Shown here in pieces: positions 33,808-47,000 of a stretch of DNA of 64,000 bases. A program made the translations under genes and the position numbers. The stretch covers positions 9,052,001 through 9,116,000 of the forward strand of contig OZ176053.1 in the NCBI GenBank assembly GCA_964247055.1, read 5' to 3'. How positions within the stretch are numbered: position 1 is the first letter of the stretch; every line of letters begins with the position of its first letter. This stretch comes from Paragordius varius. Lineage: Eukaryota > Nematomorpha. The notes under the pieces were generated by a model. The model saw only the letters and a list, made by a program, of their open reading frames with translations. It was not told where the DNA came from and did no database searches.

Positions 33808-34129
33808 AAACACGATGGTAACCTTTGAATATACGGTAAAACGTGTTTTACATCTGGATGTTTTGATAAGGCATAATAATTTTCTTTATTACCTTGTGAA
33901 AATTATATTTAAATTAAATATCAAATAACGAATATTAAATTCAACTTTGAGGTCCTAATATTATTTTATAATTGATCTTTATTTTAAATGTTAAATGTTA
34001 AGATAAAAATACAGATTCTTACATTTTTGATTGGAATTTAATCATGAATTAAGGTTGCATTTGTATGCATTTAGTATAAATTAAAATTATGAAAAAAGGA
34101 AATTATCCAAATTATCTTAGCTACTTAAG

Positions 34130-34350
34130 AATCGTCCCCCAATAAAAGGGCACATGAGTCCCTTTGCAACGTGTTTAGCACCCATTATAACATTAGGAAA
34201 AATAAACAAACATGAAGCACGAGAATGCGGAAACATAGTGGGTGATGAAAATTTTCAATAAGAAATCCTACTGGGCATTGCTACGAAATCCCCAAAACGT
34301 AGGCATAGATACTGTGTTACATATCCATATTGATTCACACGCTGAATTCC
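34130..34350 (+). other. Coding-like fragment of unknown origin
   Basis: The plus strand reads KGHMSPFATCLAPIITLGK, then HEARECGNIVGDENF, then a stop, then ILLGIATKSPKRRHRYCVTY. The base composition is richer than the flanks. It resembles a decayed mobile-element or gene fragment, but I cannot name a family and no ends are visible. Confidence 0.3.
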
Positions 34351-34793
34351 GACATTTCATTTAATAGGCTTTATTTATTTATTAGATAATATCAGTGGTC
34401 AAAGAGTGTTAATTATTATAGATAGAAATATTTGCAGCTGTTAACAAAGTCCGGGCTTACTATGACATATCAGTTTTTCTGCATATCACAAATCTTAAAA
34501 ATTTTGTACTCTCCATTTTTTCATCCTATGTAAATAAATAACCTTATAAAACCACTGTATTCTAATATGACCAGATAGACTGTTTAAACTGCGCCTGTAC
34601 TGCGCTTTGTACTGCTTTTTAAAATTAAAAAATTTAAGTTTTTTCATAAATATATATTAATTACCTTTTATTTATTTATGCAAAAAATATATTGTAGAAA
34701 ATAGAGTACCCTCTGTTAAAATAACCCCAATTAGTAAAAAAATAAATGGTGTATTTTGGGGTAAAAACCAAGATTGGTTTATTTTTGATTAAT

Positions 34794-34960
34794 TTATTTT
34801 CTGCCCGAATTATACATATAATTAGGTTTCGAACCGGTTAAACCGTTTATAAATGCAGCTATTCGCGCAATGGCGGTACTATAAATCTCAGATTCCACAG
34901 CATGATTTAGGCTAATGGCCTTTTCGCTCAGGGCTTCCGCCTCAAGATTTAAAAGCACGA
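34794..34960 (-). CDS. Possible terminal exon of an unidentified gene
   Basis: A minus-strand frame reads LEAEALSEKAISLNHAV, ESEIYSTAIARIAAFINGL and TGSKPNYMYNSGRK, then a stop. GC content is locally high and the pattern looks helical and coding. The acceptor is not clear. On the other strand a frame starting MAFSLRASASRF overlaps it and could be the real one. Upstream, 35300-35490 (minus) has further coding-like stretches (HSYIIEQRAIRR; SVWGLLPFSSASFFAVILFW) that may belong to the same gene. I do not recognise the family. Confidence 0.35.
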
Positions 34961-36689
34961 AATTAATTTATAACATTTTAGTAAAAATTCGATCATGGTG
35001 TGAAAGCTTAATTTTTGTTTCCATTTTTCTAAAGCAATATAATATAGAAAATTGTTATATCCGTATCATATTTTTGCAATTCATTATATATCGCATATGA
35101 TTTCGATATAGCATTTTGTCTATTTGTATGATATTCTTTATTTTACTTTCCCAGTTTTAAACACATTTATTTTTTTAAATTTTGAAACATACAACACAAC
35201 AAATTTTTATCAATTCTTTCAATAATTATCTTTATCAAATCTTTGTGTATTAAAATATTAACATACTATTAAACGTTATATTAAATGTAATTCTCATCAA
35301 ATTTTTTACGGCCTGCCAAAATAAAATCACTGCAAAAAAACTAGCAGAAGAAAATGGTAGCAGACCCCAGACTGACCTAACTAAATTAATAAAAATGAGT
35401 CAAATTTTTTTAAAACAATTTTTGTCTGCAAAATTCCGTAACAGTAAGCATCTTCGGATTGCCCTTTGTTCGATGATATAGGAGTGCACTATATCCTTTT
35501 AATTAATTTAAATTGAATTTGAATCTTTTGAATTATATCAAAAGAGCAGTATTCAATTTTCTGCGTATAATATTTTTTGCCATTTTTGAGCTTTATTCAG
35601 AATTTAGTAAAAACGTCCGCTTTTTTCATCTTTGAATTAACCTTGAACCTCCCAAAACTCTATAAATAAAGTCGCGGTTTTAGATATTTGATGTAAGCTC
35701 ATATCACATTTTTTGTGCTTTTCCTTTCCACTCTAGCATTTTGTTAATTAGATTTATCATTAGGCAACTTCATATTAATAATATATTGTTATTGCTAAGA
35801 AAGTCGTAATTAAACATATATACCCCTATACTACATAAACTTATCTATTTCATCAGACACCGACCTAATTATACATCATACGCAAGTAAAAATTATTAAA
35901 ATAACCGATTTATCAAAATATTTTCCTGTATTTATTATTTTTTAAAAATATAAACTCAATAATTCATAAGGTGGAATTAAAAAACAATAACAGATTAAAT
36001 AAGCCAATCCTAAATATTTCATTCTTCAAGGGTATGTTTTATCAAGGGTAAATTTGAAAAGGGAACATTAAAGAGTTTGAAGGTGATTTAATTTAAGTAA
36101 TAATACATAAAGTTTTTTATTTGTTTTTTGTTAATTTGTCATATATTAATTAATTATGTCGATTAAATGATTTTATTCTATATTTTTATACCCGGATAAA
36201 GTGTAATCAATTATTTGTAGATTATTTTAATCATTTTCGTGAATCTACAATTATAAATTATTATCGAAGATATATTATCAATTTTTTGCGAACCTCCTGA
36301 ATTATTCCAAAATTTTTTATGCTGTATCAATTAATTTTTATTTGCATATTAACACCCGTAAAATGTTTTTAAACATGGAAAAGTTTTTTTTATCGTTTTT
36401 GTCTAAATTAAGATGTTAAATTATTTTTAGTGGTGAGCCTTGTAAGTAGCCTGTCTTAAGCTGAGAGTTTTTAGAATTTTTATTAATGAATATAATCAGA
36501 TCACACGGAAAAATCGATTCCATAAAATTTTAGTATATTTACTACCCCATAACAATCGGATTAGCTGGAGATGGAAAAGATGGTAATTAAATGGCGTACA
36601 AATATGATATAATGGTAGCATGTATATACAAAACTCAAGAAACTTATATATACACAAAAGATGTCGAGGGCCTCTATTTATTAATGTGT

Positions 36690-37160
36690 TAGGTAGGTAG
36701 GCAGGTAATTCCCTATCAATTTCGACCCCTTGGAAATTTGAATAACTAGTTCCCACTTATCTCTTTCCCATGCTATTTCCTTTAATTCACTTATACTTCT
36801 ACCAAATTCCTTCTACAGTGTCCAGCCATCTTATCATGGGTCATCCTTTTTTTCCTTTTTCCTTCAACTTTCCCAAAAATCAAATCCTTCTCAAGGGATG
36901 TACTTTATAAAATGTGCCCTATGTACGTAAACTTAACTTTTTATTTTAATTCCTTGTAAGTTAAATCAATATTTAGTTTTCGCTTATTGTTTCATTATTA
37001 TTACCCTTGTAAGACCACCTTATATTCAACATTCTCCTCCAACACCCCATTTCAAATTCTGAATCCTTTTTTATCATTAAGTTTTAATGTGCCACTTTCT
37101 GAAGCATTAATCGTTTAATTTTTATACATCTTCTTGATTACACTTGCGTACAGTTATTTT
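36690..37160 (-). mobile_element. Decayed LINE 3' end
   Basis: Reverse-strand fragments read FEMGCWRRMLNIRWSYK, then YIGHILYK, then EGKRKKRMTHDKMAGH and ISELKEIAWERDKWEL. This is the C-terminal tail typical of endonuclease-RT LINEs that insect and marine annotations often mislabel as craniofacial development proteins. Frame changes separate the pieces. It is a different, older lineage from the LINE at 25925-29446. Confidence 0.75.
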
Positions 37161-38064
37161 ACCATATTGCGTTATAATGGATATTAATAGGCACAATGCT
37201 TAATTTACTCCAATAAAGAGGCTTCAGGTTAATTGCATTCAACAAAATGTATTTCAAACGGAAATACACATCTAAAATAAATTATTGCTAAATTCACTTA
37301 TTCAAATCATATCAATATAATATAGAATTAAAAATTATTAATTAATTTTAAATGTTATGTGTATTTTTTTGCATAAGAGGTTTAGAAATGCCAACAACGA
37401 TTTCTTTGCTATCATCTGCGCCTTATATAAAAATTTTAATTTAATAAAAAGAGAAAAAATGATTTAGTGTTCGTATACATTCTGACCTATGATAGTATTT
37501 TTATATATAATATCTTCAACAAAATATATTTAGGTCTCAAATTAAACAAAATTTGAACTACTAATAATTACTTGTAACCATAAGATCATTGTTAAAATTC
37601 CAAGTGCCGAAATCAATCTTTATAATGTGTAATTTTGATAATTTTAATTGACATTTAAGCTAAAATAACAATTTTATTTGGCGATAAATATTTAGAATAT
37701 ATTTGAATCATAGCTAAAAGGCAGCAAACATTTAGAAATCGCTCTTTCGCAAAAGATATGGAAAAATGAAAATGCAACGGCTAACTCATACAGATATTTC
37801 TTACTATGTCATCATGTTTTTTATAATTTGTGAGAAAGGGTCAAATAGCTTGTTTAAATCTATATTGTGATAAATATAATTTACAGTAATTTAATTGCAA
37901 ACAATGCGTACGATAATATTACATAACCAAATTTGGACTTTTATGGTATTTATTACCTATTAGATATATAAATTACACGTAGAAACAAATTATGATGGAA
38001 TTATACTGATACATTACTATTAAGTATATATAAAAAATATTGAAAATAATAATATATCGAGTTT

Positions 38065-41000
38065 TTAAACAAGCACGGGCTTTTTTGTAAGTTCTTCCAA
38101 TCTTTGCAATTGCTGTTTTTGCGAATTAACCGGAATATTGAGAGATCTAATATGAGTTATATTACAACGTTTTAACATTCATAACAAACCTAGCTAAACT
38201 ACTAATTTAAAAAGCGTATGTTTTAAAGAGGATATCAACGAAAAATCTGACACATGTGTTCATAACGGTATGCAAAATAATATAACGCCAAAAAGACATT
38301 AATTTAAAAATCTTAGTTTCTACATATATAATATCTGTTCTTACAAGTAAATATGAATAAACTAGACATACTTCTGTATAATTTTCAGTGCATTTCGATA
38401 ATCAGTGAGTGAAAAGGATAACTTTCCGTGATGTTCTTCATGGCTTATTATTTCGAATAATTCTTCGGGTTTTTTGGCCAACAGCTCATAAAATTGCCTT
38501 GCTTTATCCAAATCAGATTCGCGGTTCATGGTAATATTAGTCAGATTTTGTTGCAAGCAAATAAGATTTTGACACCTAAATTAGCCAAATAGAATTTCAC
38601 AAAACCAATCGTTAAAAAACACTTTTGATGCGAATTTTCTTTCATATAATATGTTTTTGATTTTATAGGAAAAACCGAATCAAATATCTAATTATTGGAT
38701 ACTTAATTTCATTCCTAGTATAATTTATCCGTTGATTACAGAGTAATAGTTTAAAGATGAAAAAAGTATTTAACATTATTTAAATATAAAAATAAGTACA
38801 TCATTTTAATAAAAAACGTACATTATCTTAATGATATCAGGCGTAATTTTGGTAAAATCAGATGCCCGATTTATAAGCATTGTTGATATGAGATTCCCAA
38901 CACCATCAACCACATATTTAACCTTGTGTTTTTGCAATGAAGTGCTCAACGTTTCTTCAAACAAGCTAAGATCCCGATTAAGCCTATTAAAATAAAAATA
39001 TTACTATTTATTTTCAGAAAAAAATGGCATAAAATTTTTTGTCATATGTGGTAAAATTTCGACATATCTAATAACATTGGTCTATAAATATCTCAAAATT
39101 ATACCTGACGACGTTTGTGCTTACGCCCGACACCAATGAATATGGAAGATTCAATGATTGAATTCCATCGATTGGCTCATTTTCCCTTTCAAACTACAAT
39201 AAGTTAATTTTATATAAAAAATAGAAACTACAAATGTATAAAATAAACGATATGGCATTTGATAAGGAAATAATTATTGAAACAATGAATAATTATTAAC
39301 ATATAATAACCTTATATAATTGATTGCCCTGATATATTAATACTTTTGGGGGATAGAACATAAATAACCAAATATAAAATTGAAGTGGTAAATTCATTCA
39401 TTAATAAATCTTGGTTATTATTGAAGTAAATTAATTTTTAAATAATGATATTTGCTCATTAAAGATATATCACCCAATGCAAGTAAATAATTGGATATAA
39501 TAATTTAAAAAATATATGAAGCCTTTTGTAATTAATTTTAACTATACTTGTTGAGGTAAAGGTTTGAGATAATAAAAGCAATGTACGCGTATCTCTAAAT
39601 GCAAGACGAGCAAGCAAGTTTCTGAAATTTCTTCAAATGCTTGGGCGAAGTCCCGAACTGAGTCAATAATAAAATTTGATATGGGGACCTTAACACTGCC
39701 TACTAAGAAAAACATATTATAAATTTATTAAACGTCTTTTTATGTGGTACATCAAGATAAAAACGATATTTTAAATCCTAAAAAACGAAATTTTATGTTT
39801 ATCCTCAACAATAATTTTTAATGGATTATAAAATGTTTTGCTAGAACATTGAAAAATGAGAAAATATTCGAATGTTTTAATTTATCATATAATTATTATA
39901 TAATTTAAGCATAAGGAAAAAAACTGAGAAAATAATTTAATTCTTATTTAAATAAAATGCTCTCGCACTATGAGACTGTTGTTTATCCAAAAATTTGAAG
40001 AGTAATACTCATTTCAATACCATATATTCAAAAAATATTTTGTAATATTTGGTAAAAGGTTTTTACATTATAATCATATATTACCATCATTCATAGTTGT
40101 AAGATTGGGATTTTCACTGGAACTTGCGAGACCTGCGGCTAAAGTGCTCGAATTATTACGTATTAATTGAGCCAAAAAACCATCAGGCGCCAGAGTATAT
40201 TGTGGCAAAGAGCTAAATTATATTAGTTTGATTAATTTTTAAAGTGTGTCTTAGACATATTATTAAAAATAAAAATATAGGGGGTATATTACAACAAACC
40301 AATTATATTAAATGTTTTTAGGGAATTACATGAATTCTTACTAGGAGAAGCGATTTAAAATCATTAATAAAATTGCTTAATGCCACGTAAAGTAAATTAG
40401 GAGTAGTAATTAGAATAAACTTTTGGAGATTAAATGATTAATGTAAAAACAATTTGTTATACAAACCTATGTTGTTTTATATTGATATGAAAAGGATAAA
40501 GGCTTTATATTTAAAATTGATGCTACGAACGTTTTTATAAAATATTATAACTATTAATTTATTTATTATATTTTTTAAAGCCATTTTAAAAAGTTACATA
40601 AGCATTACTCTGCATTGGAATACGGTTAATATATATATATATATATAAGGCACAAAAAATATTTACTGATATTACTAATTTAATAAAAAAAAGTTTGGCT
40701 TACACAATTAAAATACACGAGAGAAACAAAAAAAGTATGGATTTAATGATATATATGAAACATACTCTAATTTTAGTGCATTTTCAGTCGGTTGAGTTGT
40801 GTTGGTTGGAAATGTGTTATTCAAAGTGGGTACTAAACCAAGTCTATAATGCGCAAACCATTCCAAACTTTCATGCAATAAAGCTAAAGTACGCCAACTA
40901 TTAGAAGAGCTTAAGATTTCATATTCCGGAATGGCTTCATTAATTTCTTCATCGGCTAAATTGGTTACCAAAATATCGCTTTCTTTCGTATAACCAACTT

Positions 41001-44000
41001 CCATTCTTGCATCATTCAACAAAATAACAAGATTTAAGTTTATGGCAATGATTAATTTTTAGGTAAGAAAATTAAAACACTAATGTATGTTACTTGCTCG
41101 AAAAATTGGATGTAGCTGTGTTCAGATTGCCAAAACTGTAAGCGTCTAATCAATATAAAAATGGCATATAAATTTTACATTAATTATATCATAAATCCAA
41201 TAAAAGAATCATCTAAATGGATAAATAAAAATCTTAAAATATTTAGTAAAAATGTTATTTCATTATAATATTGTTTTAAATTAATTCTGAAATATAATAC
41301 CTATTCCGGGTGCAGTGGGTGAATATATGGAATTAAAAGGTATTTGAGTGTTCCGTTCATATTGATTAGATGCTGGTCGCATATACAATTCCTCTTTTCC
41401 TTTCATAACCTGCCAATTAGGAAGCGATCTAGATTTAATATAATCATTTTTTTAATTAATTGGAAAATTAAGTTTAATAAGTTCTTTGAATATACAGTGG
41501 TCAGCCCCATAATGACCCCATTTATGGAGGAAAATACATGGGTCGTTTCTCGCATCATAACCTTTTTCCAAAAATATATATACTTAAAATTTTTTTGATT
41601 GAAATATTATTAATATAAAATATATAGTAATATTCGACAGAATTTAAAAAATTATATAAAAATTATTAAATATAATTTATTTTTTAAGGTTTCATAAGGG
41701 CTGTTAACGATTACAACCAAAAAATAAAAGTCAGTTAATATTCCGAAAAATGACTGATGATACACACAAGTAAATGAGTTAATATGCGCTCTATAATAAA
41801 AAAGCTTATTATGAGGAGGTCTATATGGTAAGAAGGACCCACTCTAGTTTTTACAATAAGTACCGAAGAAATCGATTTATATCCTCGTCTTTGACCCACA
41901 TTGCACTAATTATACGCTTCTCTTCAGTTTCGGGGGTAACAATGCTTTTATACATATTATGGCAAATATCTTTGTACCCCTACAAAACAATATAAAAATA
42001 TTTAAAAAATTTTATTTAACAAAATTATAGAAAAAATTATAATAGTTGTCAATTTAATAACTAGAGTTAAATAGCTATATTTTAAATAATTAACCCAATC
42101 CAAAATGTATAGTAATAAAATTTAGGTCAATTACAACATAAATAAAAACCTGCAAAATTTTGCAAATCATAAGTAAAAATTGATTGCTGTAATCCGGCAT
42201 ATCATTTATAATTCTACGGAGTTCGGCCAAACTTTCATCGACCACATACGTATGGTGTAACAAAGGCCGACTCGTTTGATGATTAACAATTGATTTTTGT
42301 GATACCGATTTTGTGTCATATTCTACTAATGTTTTCCATGCATCAGGAGCTAGAAAAGTACAAGTTTGAAAAATGTAAGTGAAAGCGGAAACACATTATG
42401 AATTTAAAATAATAAAAAATATACAGTTTAGAGTCTCTTTTTCCTTTTTTATTAAAGGGTAAGGACTTAAATTGTATCCGGACGCGTGAAGGCTGTGACA
42501 CTCGCCTGCCCAGGACTGACAGTGATGATGGAAAAATTGCGTCGTTTCGGGGTTCGAACTCTGGCACGCAGTGTATAATAATAGGCAGTCACTAACTTCT
42601 TTAAATTAATAGCAAATAACTTTTCTAAAACTATCATTATCATAAAATCAACGATAAATTTATAATGAAAACGTTTTGTCGACATATAACGTTTATATTA
42701 AACTATGTGTTTTATTATTGTTTAAAAAAGGATTAATAATTTGGTCATAAGAGACCCATCTAAAAATCGATCGCTAATGAAAAGCCTCAAAATAAGGATT
42801 TATAATTACCTGCTTAATAATTTAACGGTATAATTGTGTAGTGTAAAAATGCTTTGCTCACGAATGTGTTAGATATACAAGCGTAAACAAACAATTAATG
42901 ATAAGGACCAACCTTTTACGGCTTTTTCAATCTTATTGGCTACTGAATTGTGTATATCGACCAAATATATTTCTTTGATGTAATCGGTAAAAAAGTTAAA
43001 AAGAATGCAATGAGCCGGCTGAGTGATTCCAATTTCTTTTTCCAATTTTTGACAGAACCCTTTAATAGGTGTGTACACATACCGCAAATTTTTGACATCA
43101 GGCTTGCAAACCATGATGGGATTCGAAAATGGAGATTCTATGTTTGTTTTGCAAATTAATTAATTACTTTAGGTAAGCAATTCGTTTATTTTATATAATT
43201 TTTAAAGATGAAAGAGAAAACCCTATTAATATATTATAAGGAACTATTAGAATAAAAAACAATGTAGAATAGACATTTATAATGAAAAGAATATGTATAT
43301 CAAATAAACCTATATTTTTTGATAAATAAGGAAAATGTACCACCTGTTTTAGATTCCGTCAAAAACGAGGTTGTTCGATTCAATGTTGCTGTATTAACAG
43401 TTATGTTAGTATCAACAACATTATTATTTATAAGGCTATAATTGTGGACCATAGTAAGAAGGGGTGGTAAAATAGGTAAAGTTGTGTTTATAGTCAACAA
43501 ATTAAATCTAGCCGATGTATCTTTTTGATCAATAGTGTGTGACTGAGAATTTGCTGTAAGAGTTAAACTCCCTGGAATGACAAATGATGAAGAAGCCGTA
43601 TTGCTGTTATATTCATCAATGGTGGGAGATTTTGTGGCCAAAAAAGCTAAGCTTTTGCGTTTCCGTTGTTCCCGTGCATAACGTTGTGCATTAATGGCCT
43701 GCGCTGAATTATCAAATCTAGATATAGATAATCAATGAAATTATATGTCAAAATTTTTTTATGTTTATATCATCAAAATATGAAAAAAAACAGGCAAGCT
43801 TTAGGTTGTAATTACAATAATCGCTTAAAGAAAAAACTTTATATTATTTAAATTGTACTTAAATAATGGTTGAGTCCTTTTAAGGACTCCGAATCCCGGT
43901 TTTTTGTTCAAAGGCTGAGATTTTGTTGAAAAATAACTACTTATATTCTCTGGGTCTGTGGACGTGGCATCATCAACAGCGTTTGATCCGTTTGTGGTGT

Positions 44001-47000
44001 TTGGATCACTTTCCATTGCCAAATATTCGATCAAGGTCATCTGTGATATATAAAAAAGAGGACATATTAAACAATCTAATGGTTAATATCTATAAAATTA
44101 GCGGGTGATAAGAAAATTTTTGATGGCTTAAAGTGTAATATCCAATTATCTAGGGTATGCCAATATTTTTAAAAATGAGTTGTTTAATTCCTTATTTTTA
44201 TCTATTTAAATTTAAGAATTCGTGCTTTTAAGTATAACTTTAAAAGACTATAAAACTGGTATATCTATTGACTTAAATTATTTAAACTGATAAAACGATA
44301 TAAGATTAGAAGGTAACCTGTAAAACGCTTTGAATAACCGCCCAAACATCAATAATATCGTATGGTGGTTGCATGGAAGAATCTATAACTTTTTCTTTTT
44401 TGGAAGATTTCGGAGAATTTTGTTTGATCTTTGGCGATTCAAGAGGGGAGACCTTTTCCTTATTTGATTCTTTGTTATCCTAATAAAATATAGGACATTT
44501 ATTTTTATTTAAATTTAAACACAAACAGATTTATGAATCAAAAACTGTATATTCAGAAAAAAGGAAGAAATCATGTGATAACTAAGAAGAAAATATCTTG
44601 GTGTTTAACAAGACATTCTTCAAAAAATTTACCGATCATGAAAAATTTGGCAAAAACTCAAATAAATAAAACGTTATAAAAAATATCTCACTAATATCAT
44701 TAAAAATAAATCATTGAAAAATATTATTACATAATATAAAATCCGAATTATATTTATTTCGTTTATTCCTGCCATTAATTGTTGGATAAAAGTATTTTTA
44801 ATTTAATATTTATATATGTCATATATTACCCTTAAATTGGATTTAGCAATATGAGTTCTTTAAGGTAAAATCCTCATTCAATCAATACTTTTGTAGAAAA
44901 CGGTAAATATAACTAGATATAATTTTTTTCTTAAAGATAAACATAACTATACCTGATTAACAAAATGTAGGTGTATCAGATTATATCGTTCCATTTGACA
45001 AGGGAACAAAAAAATTAATTAGTAGTCATATAATGGGCGTCAATTTTTTTACAGTCCCATGATTGAAATATAATAAAAAATATGTATTAATGTCCATCAG
45101 ATACATTATGTTAGCTGAAAATGCGGCCTGCAAAGCCATTTAAGTTAAGTTGACACTCTTGTAATAATGGGTCTAAAAAGTCCAATGTTTGATTTATAAT
45201 AGCCTTCTCTTTATAATGTGAAATTTTTAATCAATGTGCCGCCAAATTTCCAATGCAAATTGAAGAATTCAAATTTAATAACAAAAAATTTCCGCCACAA
45301 AATCAAATTTAAACTAAAAAATATTCGGATTTCATCCATAAGTCATATTTATAACGAAGTTTAAGGCATGGATATTGACTGATTTTTTCCCCAAAGTTTT
45401 TGAATTTTCGATTAGTCTCATCAAAATTATATTACACGTTTTTTAAGAATTTTTCGATGAGTGACATTTAATTTCACACCACCATCTTTTCTTTTGTGGC
45501 CTACTGCCATATTTCTTCTTCCCGAAACTTTAAGTACAGTCTTTACTATCCTATTTTTTTAAATGGGTCCATATATTTAAACGCTCATATTTTAATTTAT
45601 TGGCTGTTTCATATCGAAAGAGGTTCATTTTGTATGGTTTGGCGAGTGCATTGCAATTTAGTGCCTTTAAGATTTGTACTATTTATCTGTAGTTCTGCTA
45701 CTATCAATGAATATTGTGTTTCCAATGCATAAGTCTTTATATTCCTGCTGAATAAATATTTGTTGTGATGACTAGTTTAAGCTGTAAACTGCTTGAATGT
45801 CTGGTAATACACTATGTTTGCCAGTTTTACGTTTAAAATAACAAATTGATTAATACTCAAAAGAGCAAAAAGAGTGTGAAAATAGATGGATGAACGAGAT
45901 GCATCAAATTTAAAAATATTTAGAAAAGTAAAAAATAGAATACAAAAGCAAAATATATGAACAATAAATATATTAATGATCAAAACGATATAAACAATGA
46001 CCATATCTCACGATGTCAAACTTGGCTTAAATATATGAGGGGATCTTAAATAAATCAAATCACGTCGACCACCCCAAAAATACCTTTCAACATTGGCCCC
46101 AAACCATTCATCAACAAAATTTGCAGATACAACGCATTAGATACTGATAAACAACAAAGCGGCAGAACTGTCCGAACTCTCAGTCGAATTATTGAAAAGT
46201 GTAAAATCAAAAATGCATATTAACCAACCATTTCAATAAAATAAAAATTGATAATAAGATTCCAACCGATTGGCAAGTGTTCTATTCCAATCTATAAACA
46301 AATCCCCAATTAAACTTCTGGAACACACTATTTATTTTAATCGATCTTAGCAAAAATAAGAGATACAGTTAATATTGTTAATATGCAGTTTGCCTTCCGA
46401 AGCTGCAGTACAAATGATCATATTAAGGCGCCTCCAAAAAAAATCTATCTAAAGACAGCCGACTCAATCCCCTATATATTGATATGGAGAAGCGCCTGGG
46501 CTTATCTTTTGGTCTCTTCAAAAATGGGGCAGACAAATAGAATATAGACGCAATTTAATTATTATGACAACAGTAAAACTTGTATTCAGACAAATTTTGG
46601 GTACACAACTTCATTCCATATCAAAACATGTACAATAATATATATCATCAGTGATAAGATCCGTACGGCCTTCCGTGGGAGCTTTACCCTGATGATCGTA
46701 AACGTCAGAAAATCTCAACCAGCTTAGTCAAAAATTCAAACTTTGGAGAAACTACCTTTGGTCTCAAAAACTAAAATAATTATATCAGGTAACAAAAAGA
46801 CGGATATAATAAAATACCCCTCCCGCGTATGCCTAAAAATGTGGAATCACTTTATCCAATGTACCAAATATTTGTTACATAAATTATGCTCAGGATTAGA
46901 AGTAAGTTTGAAGAATTAATATAGTTAGACACCTCCATATGCTCCATAAAAACAATATATTCCACCCATGAAGCCATTTCCTCCCTTGAAATAGATGAAA

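Larger units (their letters stand above)
33808..38064. other. Intergenic region between IMPACT and EXOC4
   Basis: The region contains coding-like fragments near 34130-34350 (plus) and 34794-35480 (minus), a foldback-like remnant near 36025-36090, and a LINE 3' relic at 36690-37160. The rest, including 37160-38064, is AT-rich with nothing recognised. Confidence 0.55.

Noticed and set aside
41835-41863. A 20-nt intron after EXOC4 exon 16
   Set aside because: Splicing instead to the acceptor at 41429-41430 restores the conserved RSLPNW sequence, so the short option is a coincidence.
42440-42600. A functional tRNA gene
   Set aside because: Only a B-box-like core is present. No cloverleaf or matching stems form on either strand.
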